From Anthoceros angustus (lineage: Eukaryota; Streptophyta; Anthocerotopsida; Anthocerotales; Anthocerotaceae), in the NCBI GenBank assembly GCA_010909165.1, contig VJWM01000192.1, positions 1 to 64,000 of the forward strand: a stretch of DNA of 64,000 nt, in the 5' to 3' direction. Under the pieces are notes generated by a model, which did not search any database, was not told the DNA's origin, and saw only the letters and a program-made list of their open reading frames with translations. Shown in pieces: positions 45,572-57,438 of the stretch. Within the stretch, counting starts at the first letter, position 1, and every line of letters starts with the position of its first letter. Both the position numbers and the translations under genes were made by a program.

Positions 45572-46870
45572 ACATGCTGCATGTCTCACACATAGATGGA
45601 CTTTCCATCTCTGTTTATTTTATAAAGTCTCAAATAATCCTCTGTTTCTAGTAGAGGCAATATTGCACTCAGCTATATAATCTACAATCTTTCCTTTCCA
45701 TACAGATTACCTAGTTGAAAGGTATTTGTACGACGGATAAGAATGTTGTGGGATTTGATGGTGACACATACACGGCAACATGGGCTGCCCCTTTTTGGCC
45801 CTTCCTTCGGGTACCTAGTCGTCGTCGTGGCTCCGTCGGCCTTTTTCCTTTTAGCCCCAGCCATAGGTACGTGACCATTTACGGGGTTATGAAGTATCCA
45901 TTTATTGTTTTGAGCCGTTTACGTATGTAGATGGTAGGGCCTGGCCTGCGGGAAGCACGACCTTGAGCTGCAGCTCTTATGCTGGAATGGATGTAAAGCT
46001 GATGATTGATAGAAAGCATGATGTGATCGAATATTGCCGCCATTTAAAGATCCAGGTGCATACATATGCAGCTGCAGCCATTGAAGCAGGGGAATCCGTG
46101 TCTTCTCTGGGCCCTCGAGGTTCTGTCCCCAGATGCAAATCAAGCAGCCAATCTTTTCTGTTCTGGCGAGCCGGTTCCCCGATGAGGAATAGGATTAGAA
46201 TAGTCGAGGCCGGCGGCCATGGTTGAAACCTGGAGAATCGTTGTATGACACAGGCGAGCGTCCTGCCAAATCAGCTGATACTGCATACCAATTATGTGCC
46301 ACGCAAACCATGCTTGCATGGAAGTTCGAGTCCATGCGCATCCCGTAACATTAGAACCACTTGTTGCGTCCATAGGGAACTTGCCTGCCTTGGTCTCGGA
46401 CTCCCACGCGGCGCCGTTGAGCTGCATCACCTCAAGTACTCGAGTATGACGCGCTCGGGAAGGTGAGTTAATTGCTAGTGGTCGGCATCCGCCAAGCTCC
46501 AGGCAGATTAGAGCCGCTCGCTTTTTTGAGGACTCAGGATTTTTGGAAACCTAAGCCGAGTGTCGTAGTGCATGCGGGGCATGCTTGTGCCAAGTTCGAC
46601 ATGATGCACAGATGGCTTCACACTGGACGAGATTGCATGTGCTGCTAACAATGAGTACCCCGGATGTGGAAACCAGCAGGCGAGGATCTCCTCGGAATTA
46701 GCTTTCCTGAAGCTGGTGGCTCCCATGAGGGTAGACTGAGAGGACAAAGCTCTTCTACCTGCAGGTCCTGATTCAGAAGAGGATCTCCTGCATGTTACTC
46801 TTGACCGCTGGTTGTCGAACCCTAGTCTCTGCTCGCGTTTGCACCTGCCAGGCCTTCTTCCTGCACAGCG

Positions 46871-46941
46871 GCCTAAAGAGAAGGCTTCTTGGCCTGTGTC
46901 CTGATGGCAAAACCTTGCGAGACATTCCTCAAGTCACATAA
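46871..46941 (+). repeat. Direct repeat, copy 1
   Basis: GCCTAAAGAGAAGGCTTCTT...GACATTCCTCAAGTCACATAA; matches 47,999-48,068 with a few changes, 1.13 kb apart in the same orientation. Confidence 0.8.
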
Positions 46942-47998
46942 TTTTGGACAAGTCCGGTTGCACTCTCCTAACATCGCAGCAATGACGCACGAAGAAGGAG
47001 GGAATTACGATCTGCAAGCTCATTTGTATCCCACTGGCCCAGCAAATCAGCTTACGGCACCGGCCCAGGTTCAGGACTACTCCCCTTCCCACAAGGCTCA
47101 AGGGCGGCAGCAGATACATGGCCATCTAGCTCCCCACTTGACCCGCGCATCTGACGAAGCAATTGCATATCCTGCTTGTCTTATCCTGCGTTTCACATGG
47201 TTCTGAAAATATGAAAGACTACATGAAGGCGTATGGTTAACCTCACGAGCATGCGAGCATACATACGTAGGCTGTGGTTGCACAGGAACCCCTCCCGTGT
47301 TCACGAAATTCAGGCATTCTTGGCAGCGGCAGGACGTATTTGAGGAGGGACAATTCCGTGGAGAGGGGGCAGAGTTTTTAGGGTACCTAGCCTACTTACA
47401 GCAAGAAATTTGCATATGCAAGAGATTTGTAACCATCAAAGCAAGTTGCACTGTTCCTATTGTATTCCCCTGTACTTGAACGTCCTGTCCTTTTGGGAAA
47501 TCCAGAAGTCCTTCTGATAGAGATGAAGTTCTTGCCGCAAAGTGTCCACTGCACTTCGGTGTAACAGAGATGTAGCTCTTACCGCACTGTGGCCGGAGTT
47601 TCTGTACAGCATGAACGGGTTAGCATGGATTTAATCGTACCTTGGATGTAATTGATATGGACCATGGCTACAGGCACATTCAAACTGTAGACGTCCACTG
47701 ACATCAGAATGTGCCATTGCACATGGACGAGGACAACCTAGCAGAGCTGTGCAATGCCGTCAACAGCCCAGGTGGTTCTCAGTCAGGTCAAACATTTCCT
47801 GCCTATGGAAGGAGTATGGGAGCTTCAGGTCATCCCACGTCGTCTGCACATAGTCGTGGTTATGGGAAACGGGAAACCTCGAATCTTGATGGTATTTTAG
47901 ACGAAGGGCACCTCGACGACGGAAGGCAAAATCATATCGAATGACATTGACCATGCGGCGAAAATGGGAGCTGGTCATACCGATGAGACATAGCTTGG

Positions 47999-48068
47999 GC
48001 TTAGAGAGAAGGCTTCTTCGCCTGTGTCCTGCTGGAAAACCTGTGGAGACATTCCTCAAGTCACATAA
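47999..48068 (+). repeat. Direct repeat, copy 2
   Basis: Partner of 46,871-46,941. It ends six bases before the telomere-type tract. The pair could be termini of an unknown element or the trace of a duplication. Confidence 0.8.
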
Positions 48069-48073
48069 CTGAT

Positions 48074-48107
48074 AACCCTAAACCCTAAGCCCTAAACCCT
48101 AAACCCT
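48074..48107 (-). repeat. Interstitial telomeric repeat (TTTAGGG type)
   Basis: Five near-perfect units of CCCTAAA (one with G in place of A). This is the Arabidopsis-type telomere unit of most green plants and helps place the organism among plants. Too short for a former chromosome end by itself. Confidence 0.95.
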
Positions 48108-50149
48108 TTGACACAAACACGGAAAATGGAGGGGACAACCAATTGAAATGCAAAGACAAGGGCAGTTGAAATGAAACATCCGCTGCTAAGTTCCCGTCTT
48201 CCCGGCACAGCCCTTGCATGAAACCAGAACTCTGCCGGCAACATTTTCCATCAGTCTCCATCACCATGGGTTTCCTAGCTATGACAGTCAGCATCAGAAA
48301 CGCCATGGAGCCTGGAGCGGGTAGAATGCAACTAATGCTGGATGCGGTGGCCAAATGAAATGCACGTCCCGAGGCGGTTTTTCGGGGCCAGGCTCTGTTG
48401 CTGGAAGGCCGGGACTCGATAGCTACCATTCGCCAGACTTCCGGTCAGGAATGCCCTCCTTGCAGAACAACTCGTACAAGACAGCTTGTTAGACGGACGC
48501 GCACTTTGCTGGCCGGCCCTCCAAAGCTTGCTCCCAGACGAGTTCTCCGGGCATGGACAAGTTTCCGAGTTACAAATCCGCCACAGCTCATCAGTCCGCA
48601 CGGATTTGATCCGTGTGCACATGGCACAGACAATGTGCGCGCAGATCAGGGTTTAGTCACATACATACGGTGGTTTCTGTTGCAACAGCGATCGTGCGGA
48701 CGCCCGCGCCGCATGTGCGTTGCAGCATGCTCCTTGGCACAAAGCTGGCAAGGACGACGTGGCCCCGTTCTCACGAACCGCGCTCACAAATCGAGGCGTC
48801 GACTTGGTGTTTGCGGCTCAAGAAAGGGGCACACGAGCGGGCCCCCGGCTCGCCATTTTTTTTCATTTATTTGTTCAAAACAACCGCCGGGCGTTCCCGC
48901 CCTCCCAGGACGTCTTGGCAGCTTTCCGGCGCAACCGGCGGAACCGGCCCAGCCGGTCAGTGACGGTTACGCCTCCACGGTGGTTGGAGCCGGGGCCGAC
49001 GACACGGCCGCACCAGCAGACGCAGCGCGACGGGCTACCCCACACACCTACTAGATCTGCGCCATGTCACATGCGCGCGCCCTTCAAATAATTCCGCCTT
49101 GCCGCGCGCGCGGTCGGCGACTGCCGGTCGCGGCCCGCGACCGGCCCCGGATTCTTGTCCTAATAAGAAACGCCCCCGCGCTGCCCGAACGCGGCTGCCC
49201 GCCCCCGCGATTCAGCCGGTTGACCCGCTCCAATTATTGTTTTGTTTGAAATTAGCGCCGAAGCACGCAGGCTCGGAGCCGAGGCAGCAGGTTCAAACGA
49301 GCGACGATCCGGGCCGGGGCGGGTCGCTGCCCGGGCTGCCCGTTCTGCCCGGGCTGCCCGCTGCCCGGCCGCGCCACTGAGACGCACGAAGCGAGCGGAG
49401 CGCCGGGAAGAAGCAGCGAGCGAGCCGGACGACAAGTCTGAAGACGCAGCCGAGCCCGGCCAGCCACCAAGATCCTCCATCTTTGTATTATCCGTGTGTT
49501 GCCCAATTTCTGTTGCATCTTGCCTCGCCTCGCCCCGCCCCGCCGGCAAGCCTGGTCCCCCCGGGATCGCTTCCTTCCTGCTTCCAGCCTTCCGGGCTTC
49601 CAGCCTTCCAGGTGGAGGTGGTTGGTATCTGGATCCCCCGCTCCCCCTCGGGATCGCAAAGAAGGGTGCTTGATCCGCCCCCCAGGCCCCCGCGCACCGC
49701 ATTGCTCACCTCTGGGCTGCAGCATTCTGCGATTTCTGGGGAGGGGGCCCCGCCGCGGGCATTGGCGATTTGGGTTGTTCGGGGGCCTGCAATTGGGGGC
49801 CGGGGATTTGGGGGTGAGGCATTTTTGGTTCGCGGTGGGGGCAGGATTGGGTTGGGATTGGGGGAGAAGGTTGTGGGGATCTGGGTTGTGAGGTGGGGGC
49901 GGAATTGGGCTTCGTCGACGCGGATCGGGGTTTGTGCTGCGGGAGGGTGTTGAGCTGGGTGGGATTGAGGGCTGCAGCGGGAGCTGCAGAGATGGCGTAG
50001 TGGGGAGCGAATTGGAGCAGAGGTTGTCCAGGTTAGTAGTTTCCGGGAGGCCTGACTTGATGCATCCAGGCGGATGCAGGTGCTGCTCTTGTGGGGTGAT
50101 GAGTGATGGGGTTGTGGTTGGACGCGGCGAGTTGTTGTAGGAAGCGTGC

Positions 50150-50176
50150 ATGACGGCTATGGCAGCAGTGTTGTGA
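50150..50176 (+). promoter_or_regulatory. Upstream ORF touching the kinesin start
   Basis: An eight-codon ORF starts at ATG 50,150. Its TGA stop (50,174-50,176) shares its final A with the kinesin ATG (50,176-50,178), a TGATG overlap. Such an arrangement could make translation of the kinesin depend on reinitiation; this is inferred from sequence only. Confidence 0.5.
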
Positions 50177-53100
50177 TGGCGCCCATTGAGATGGCGTCCA
50201 TGACTACGGCATTTGATGCAGATAGTTCGTTTCTTTATCCAGACAGGAGTGCTCTCGGGTATGAGAAGCAGAAGGGGCAGTTTTATGGCTCTTCTGGAGA
50301 CAGCCAAGGGCGAGTGCGCATGGTAGAAGCAGAGGCTGCGGGTGACAACATGGTCCCGGAGGGCGGTGGGCATGCCAGGAAATTGAGTGATGTCCAGTTG
50401 GCGTCTCGCAGGGCCGAGGAGGCAGGTGCGTGTGTGTTTAGGTCTCCTTGTGTATTCGATGCTGAGGGACGTGGCATGTTGATGACCCTGATTGTCTCCA
50501 AGTGTGATGGTTTTCCGTGGGCTCATTTGGTTGATCAGCAAGTAGAAGAGCACAGGCGGCGGCATGGCTCCAGAGAATGGTTGGAGCGTTAGACCTGTCT
50601 GCTGAACCCTCAGAGGAGGAGCTCAGACTGTGTCTGAGAAATGGCATGGTGCTGTGTAGCGTTCTCAACAAAGTACACCCTGGAGCAGCTGTGAAGGTAA
50701 GCATCATGCTGATTGCAGGCACTAGAACTTCATTGAATTCTAGCCAGAATATACGACTAGAACTTCATTGAATTCTAGGCTCTAGTCGTATATTCTGGTC
50801 ATCGGCGACAAAGATCTGGATTCTGGGTCCCTGATGGTAGGGTTTGCTTGCCATGTCAATCATTAACTCGTGATTTTCCACGGTGTCAGGTTGTTGAGAA
50901 CCCAACGCCCTCGACTCCAGAAGAGGGTGCACATTCTGCGTACCAGTATTTTGAGAATGTCAGAAACTTCGTGGTGGCAGTTGAGGAAATGGGTCTCCCA
51001 ACATTTGAAGCATCTGATCTGGAAGAGGTATTTGGAATGATATCTTGAACCTCCATATTGGGATCTGAGCCTAATCCTGTGTGAGCTCGTACCTACATAT
51101 TCACACAAATGTGTTAATCACATCTATATAGTTGGTGGTAATAAGTACTGGCGTTCTTGCAGGTTAGCTATCTCCCAGGGTCATCGGCAAAAGTAGTAGA
51201 CTCCGTGTTAGCACTGAAGGCATACCATGACTGGAGACTAAGTGGTGGAACAGGATTCTGGAAGTACAGCGGTCCTGTCAAGTCTCCGCGAATGTCTGGT
51301 GGCAGAGGCTTCTCTGGATTGACATCTAATGGTGTTGTCAAGTCACCGAGTTTACTGAGCCAGACAAACATTGCCAGGCCAAACAACAGCCATCGCAAGA
51401 GATGGCCGGTTCTAGATTCTGATGGTCATGAGGATGGAGAACTGTCATCACCTGACTCTGCTGACCTGAACAACTATAAGGCTGGAAGAGCACTGGCTCT
51501 GCCCCAAGGCAATGGTTATCACCGACTAAATGGATCTGCTGATGCAGCCCTTGAAACTGAAGCCCTCAACGGCCCTGTGTCAGGTTTGAAGAATAAGAGA
51601 CTGTGATGATGGCATGTTAGAGCCTCATAGTTGTGCTTCATAAAATTGTTTCTTGACAAATTTCAAGAGACTGTCTCTCGACTATTGTCAAACCGGGTGC
51701 GATAATTTGGCTGTTTCTGTACTGCAGAATCTACTGCCACGTGGATCCAACACATCGGCTTCAGGATTCGTGAAGTTCTGCAAGGGAAAGCGAAGCGCAT
51801 CGAAGGCTTTCCTGGATCAGATGACAAAGAGAATTCTGGAGCAATGAACATCTTTGATGTATGGCAGTTTGCTGTCGTCAGTATTGCCAAAGCCAATGAT
51901 TTATTATGTGCAAAAGCCAATGCTGTTTATTCAGCTCCTGACTTTCTTCATGCAAACTTCCTTCAGGATGCACCGTCACAGTCTCTGCTGAGTCTTGTGA
52001 GTGCAATCATTGGGGACAAGCATCCAGAAGAAGTGCCCATGGTATGTTTACCTATTCCCTTGCCATTTGCAGATCGGCTTGGCAATGAGCTTGTTTTCTT
52101 ACGGAGCACTGGTGGAATGTAATCATTAATGGTTTGTCTGTCACATGCAGCTTGTTGAATTTATCCTACGAAAGGTTATGGAGGAGTTTGAAAGGCGACT
52201 GCAAACACAAGGGGAGCAAATCAAGAAAGTAAGTGATGAAAGCAGGATGTGCATGTCAACAGTTCTTCAGATACTCACTCACAATTAGGTACTCTTCCAG
52301 ATGACAAGTGCTCTTAAGGAGATCCTTACAAGGGAAGAAAAGCTTACATCAAGGGCCAAGGTTCTTGAAGCACTTGCTGCTGGTACTGGCGAGGAGGTTA
52401 AGGTAGTATCACATACGTGTATTTTTTTTTAAGCAGTCTCTAGCATGAAAGGTACGCCTGACATGATATGTTGGGTTTCTGATTGCATTGTGTTCTGGCA
52501 GTTGGTCTCTAATCATCTTCAGCAAGTCAAGGTGGGTCCCACAACTAGTCATGCGAGTCTGCAAGAAGCTAGGATTGTTGAAGCTTGTGCTTGTGTTGTG
52601 TTTGAACTGTTGCATTCAGAACAAGGAACCGTTGGCCACTCAAGTAGTGAAGAACATAAACATCCCCAGAATCAGCTCTGTTATTGCTGATTGTTTCAAA
52701 GAGTTTGGTCTACCAGATCAAGGGATGCAGAAGGACTCGCACGGCGAATCTTGCCTCTCTTATGATGAGTTGCTTTCCTGTTCTTGGGCAAGTTATGGAA
52801 GCCCCCTTTCCCCTGCGAATGTAGATGAATCGGTAGAGTCGAATGCACTTAGTCTAGATATATGCTGCCAAGTGAAAACTCCATTATTTGGGTGGCCACC
52901 CTCTCGGCATCTGGATGAACAGTCTTTAGCCAAGAGCTCACCTTGGTTAAAGAGCTTGAGTCAAGAGTTCCTCGATCTCCAAAAATATTTGCCTTTATGT
53001 CCCAGCAAGAGATCAAGAACGGTGAATAATCATCACATTTGTGCAGAAAATGATAAATATGCTTGCAACTGTAATTGCCTTGCTGCCTGCCGCTTTGCTA

Positions 53101-56100
53101 GAGATAAGTCTTGTCTTCATTGCTATAAAGTTACTGACATTGGTGTGGATGCCTTCTTCATTCTTACATGAAGATGGAGAAGAAGCACATTGAGGAAGAA
53201 AAAAGAGCAAAGGAGGAGGACATTGAAAGACTGATGAGGGAGCGAGAGGAGAAACAGATGCATGTTGATGTCCTGAGAAACGAGCTGGAGGTGATAAAAC
53301 GTGCAGATCAAGAACAACAGCTTCAACTGCAGCTTCAAAAGAGAGAGTTGGAAATGGAGTCCAGAGTCAGGATAAGGAATGTGGAAAGCCAGCTACTTGA
53401 ATCACAACTGAAAGCTAAGGCAGTGGAAGCCAGCTATGCCAACGAGATCAAAGGTCTGCGGAAAAAGCATAGAGACTTTGAAGGGGCTATGTGGCTTCAG
53501 GGTGAGACTATCCAGGTATGTTGTGCCTTGTGACATGGAGTAACATGCTTGAGACGGTAGTGCAGGTGGTAGTGCAGATAATCTGAGATAAGACCAGTCC
53601 CAATCCAATTGGCATGGGCAGTTTTAGAGTTTGCCTGCTCTTGTCTGATGTTGCAGGAGTTGAAGGCAGCCTCTGAAAGAACACGATTAGAAGTTGTGAA
53701 CATGCAGCATTCTTGGAGTTCGGAGATTGAATCTCTAGGTTGGTGCATGCTTGTGACCCCTTTTGTTGGATGTGTCCAGCTTGACTCTGTACTTGGTTGA
53801 CTTTAAAGTTTTTCTGCCAACACTTTCCTTCTGCAACTCCTTGCACTGTAGGGACGGAAATGCTGAAGATGGCTCAAGCTGCCTCAGGCTATCACAAGGT
53901 TCTTGAAGAGAATCGCCAACTGTATAATGAAGTACAAGATCTGAAGGGTAATTCTGATGTCATTGGCAGATTATCAAAGGACAAAGGGTCCTAAATTGGT
54001 TCTTGCTATGGTGGTTCAACCTTATGATACCACAAGCTTGGCCCCAATTTTCACGCAGGAAATATCAGGGTCTACTGCCGTGTACGACCTTTCCTTCCCA
54101 GCCAATCTGCCCGACAAAGCACGGTTGACTTTGTAGGAGAGAACGGTGATCTAGTGATTGTGCATCCCAGCAAGCAGGGCAAGGATGCCCGAAAAGTTTT
54201 CAGCTTTAACAAGGTCTTTGACACTTCAGCTTCTCAAGGTGAGTACTCGTTGTGCAGCAAACACCATTCTTGAGCCCCTTGTCTAGTTCAGGAATTTGAG
54301 GGATAGATCGCCTAGCTGTCTCACATTGTCAGTATACCTGCCTTGAACAGAGCAAGTATTTCTGGACACTCAACCTTTGATCCGCTCTGTACTCGATGGC
54401 TTCAATGTATGCATTTTCGCTTATGGGCAGACTGGCTCTGGGAAAACCCACACCATGGTGAGCAAAATTCTCCTTATTCTATTGAAGTCTCCTGCATGAC
54501 TCCGTCAAATGCAGTACGTGTTTCCTCAACCTTTTCATCTGTGTGAACCTGCGCAGAGTGGCCCGACTGGTGGCTCTGAGGAAGACTGGGGAGTAAATTA
54601 TCGAGCTTTGAATGATCTTTTCAGCATATCTCAATCACGGACTAATGTCATCCAGTATGAGGTGGGAGTTCAAATGATAGAGATCTATAACGAACAAGTT
54701 CGTGACCTCCTGGTTTCTGATGGGTCATCCAAGAGATATCCTTCCTGACTTTTGTTTGCTGTAAGATCGTTATGTAAACATGCCTATGTTGTGAACCCAA
54801 TCCACCTGATGTCCCACCTTAACGTTCATACGCTTGAGATACGAAATAGTTCCCAACAGAATGGCCTAAATGTCCCAGATGCCAGTATGATGACAGTGGG
54901 CTCAACTGGCGATGTACTAGACCTGATGAAGATTGGACAGAAGAACAGGGCTGTTGGTGCAACTGCTCTGAATGAACGTAGCAGCCGCTCGCACAGGTGT
55001 TTTCTGTGGTTTCCTTTTGACGTGGTCTAACCTTGAAGACTTGTTTATGGAGGGTTCTGACCCATGCGGAGGATCCAGTGTGTTGACTGTCCATGTCCAG
55101 GGCACAGATCTGAAGTCAGGTGCCATTCTGCGTGGTTGCTTACACCTTGTCGACCTTGCTGGGAGTGAGCGTGTTGACAAGTCTGAGGCCACTGGAGAGA
55201 GATTGAAGGAGGCCCAGCATATCAACAAGTCTTTGTCAGCTCTAGGAGATGTGATTTCTGCCTTAGCACAAAAGAATGCACATGTCCCCTACCGCAATAG
55301 CAAGCTTACCCAGCTGCTGCAAGACTCACTAGGTTCTCATATCTTTTGTCTCTCACTTGCCTGTCACTTGGCTTTGAAAAGGCTATGCAGAAACCAATGC
55401 AGCACTAACCTATTTGGTGGTTTCAGGAGGTCAAGCGAAGACACTGATGTTTGTACATATAAGCCCCGATTTTGATTCCTATGGGGAGACTATCAGTACT
55501 CTGAAGTTTGCAGAGAGAGTAGCTACCGTAGAGCTTGGTGCTGCACGCTCACATAAAGAGAGTGGTGATCTTCGGGACCTTCGAGAGCAGGTAATTTAAG
55601 TCTGTTTGAGTAGCTTCCTTCCACTTCATGAGTGCATGTATCACCTCCAGGTACCCCTCCTTTTTTCTTTCTAACGGTTTCACTGTACAGATATCATCTC
55701 TGAAGGACCTGCTGGCGAAGAAAGATGCGGAGATAGACCGATTAACAAAGGAGATTAAGGCGCAAGAGGCAGAACGATTGATGAAGGAGGCAAAGGCACA
55801 TGGTGCCGAAAGTGGTTCTGCCAGCTTTCAACAACCAGTGCTGAAACCAAAGATTGCAAGCGCACCATTTACTTCTCGCAGGGTTAGCACAAGTGGTGAA
55901 ATTCCTAGGATCAGAAAGCCGAGCAGCGAGTCTATGCTCGTGCCTGAGGTACGAAGTACTCCCCTTCGCTGGAAAAAAACCAGGCATGCATTTCTAATCA
56001 GTGACTATCGCTATAGGTGTATGAACTGTAGAGTTGGCTACGGCGATGTGAGTTTTCGTATCTGGTCATCTGCAAATGTGGTTTGAACCATACAAGTGCT

Positions 56101-57438
56101 TGTATTGCGCATTGCAGGGCCAGCAGTCAGTTCGTGCTTCACATGAACGTTTCCCAAAGCAGCGTCCATCTTTGGTGATAGCGGTTAGTCAGGATGGCTC
56201 GTCAGAAGATCATGAGGCTGAGTCCCCATTGGATTCGCCTCCAGGTCAGAGATTATCATCAGAAGACGGACAGAGTAAACCTTATCATGCTCAACGTCAA
56301 GGTACTTCCAACAGGAGTACATCTCCAGACTCGGATCCTCCACCAGCAACGCTGGTAGAGACAAACCACTACAGGACAAGGCCTTCAAGGAATTTGGTTG
56401 TGAAGCAGGAATCCAATTCAAAAGACTGGCAGGATAGGATTGACAGCAGCACCAATATGTCGCTCCTCGGTACAGCGTGTCATGATGAAAATTCTAATAG
56501 TTGGAGCGGCGGGGAGTTACCAAAGCTTGATGGAGATGTGGCAGGGCTTCCTTCAGCACCTTTTGGCAGCAGTCAGCTCCAGGGACAGAGTTCAGGATCT
56601 GGTGTGCAAGAAGAAGCAGAGACCTCTGGCAGGAACCAAAGGCTTGTGGCACCTGATGACAGGGGTCCCGAACTCCCTGGTAGTCAAGAAACTGAGGTGA
56701 ACAGGGACCCTTATGCTTCAGTTGATTCACTGTTGAATGAGCCATTTAGGAATGAGATGCTAGACAGGCGGGAAGCTGAAGGGGACTATAGAAGTGATCT
56801 CTCTGAGGGGGAACTGTCACAGGGTACAGACTCCTCATCAGTTAACTTAACTGATCAGGTCGTGCCTGCCAGAAGGGAAGAGTCCAACATTAAAAAGCTT
56901 CAGCAGGGTGGGGAAAGGCGGTAAGACTTATGACCCAAGCCTGAAACTCTGAGCATAGCTGCATGGACTGTGAGAGCTGAGCTGAGAGACATTCTGGTGT
57001 CTGAAAACGTCCATGAGTGTGTCTCTCCTTATTTTGTGCGTATGAATAGCTTCAGCTTAGAATGTGTCATCCAATGCTCACAAGCTGCTCTTCTCCTGTG
57101 CAGACCCCATCTTCAGAGCCAGATCCCCCGACCACCCACAAAAGACCGTAAGCAGTCTGTAAGCGACCAGCCGCATGTTCGCGCAAGGAGATACTCTATG
57201 GCTGGAACAGATTCAAAGCGTTTGTCGTCCGGACTCAACAGACCTGGGACAGATGCCGGTAGGTTCCTCGCACTCTCTGCTTCACCCATCCCATGTTGCA
57301 TTGCAGTCCTTTGCCAGTCTGTTCTGACCCCCTCTCACCGTTGCTTTCATGCCAGTTCCGGTGGATGACACCAAGCCCGCTCCACCTCGCCACCCTCCAA
57401 CATCCACCCAGCAGAAATCCTCCAAACGATGGCTGTAA
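50176..57438 (+). CDS. Kinesin-14 with calponin-homology domain (KCH type)
   Basis: Minus-end-directed type kinesin that links actin and microtubules in plants. Twenty-two exons, 1420 residues: 50,176-50,425; 50,539-50,696; 50,890-51,027; 51,163-51,583; 51,728-51,858; 51,967-52,041; 52,151-52,228; 52,289-52,402; 52,502-52,531; 53,174-53,515; 53,657-53,738; 53,852-53,947; 54,059-54,238; 54,351-54,457; 54,557-54,735; 54,832-54,996; 55,079-55,332; 55,427-55,590; 55,691-55,948; 56,118-56,920; 57,104-57,258; 57,356-57,438. The CH domain is about 88-205 ([37 protein letters not shown]). Coiled coil is about 460-630. The neck and motor begin [20 protein letters not shown] and span about 639-985, with Walker A GQTGSGKT (724-731), NERSSRSH and DLAGSE (874-879). 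The tail is Ser-rich and basic. One intron (54,736-54,831) is AT-AC. The splice between 51,858 and 51,967 is uncertain, since reading through stays open. The intron 52,532-53,173 holds an open frame of unknown meaning. Confidence 0.93.
50721..50798. repeat. Foldback with overlapping direct repeat in kinesin intron 2
   Basis: A perfect 18-base inverted repeat (50,744-50,761 and 50,781-50,798) interlocks with a 23-base direct repeat (50,721-50,743 and 50,756-50,778). It lies wholly inside the intron. Confidence 0.9.
54736..54831 (+). other. AT-AC (U12-type) intron of the kinesin gene
   Basis: The donor ATATCCTTCC matches the U12 5' splice consensus (RTATCCTT). A branch-site-like CACCTTAAC ends at 54,823, nine bases before the AC acceptor (TTCATAC). 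Removing these 96 bases joins ...SSK-R to [18 protein letters not shown] in frame, the order seen in plant KCH motors. No GT-AG pair in this stretch gives the same join. Confidence 0.85.

Larger units (their letters stand above)
43583..50149. other. Gene-poor 6.5-kb spacer
   Basis: It separates the divergently transcribed ABHD17-like gene (-) and the kinesin gene (+). Contents seen: a LINE-like tail at 45,415-45,571, a pair of about 70-base direct repeats (46,871-46,941 and 47,999-48,068), a telomere-type tract at 48,074-48,107, and a very GC-rich stretch at 48,850-49,480, probably tied to the kinesin promoter and 5' UTR. Open frames in the GC-rich part overlap in several frames and show no known domain. 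Small unrecognised genes cannot be excluded. Confidence 0.5.

Noticed and set aside
48398-49091. Overlapping plus-strand frames of 120-220 codons in a GC-rich stretch
   Set aside because: Several frames are open at once, rich in Arg/Pro/Ala, without motifs; typical of high-GC noncoding DNA.
49252-50565. 437-codon proline-rich open frame on the minus strand
   Set aside because: It lies antisense over the GC-rich 5' region and first exon of the kinesin gene, has low-complexity Pro/Arg/Ser composition and no domain; a composition effect.
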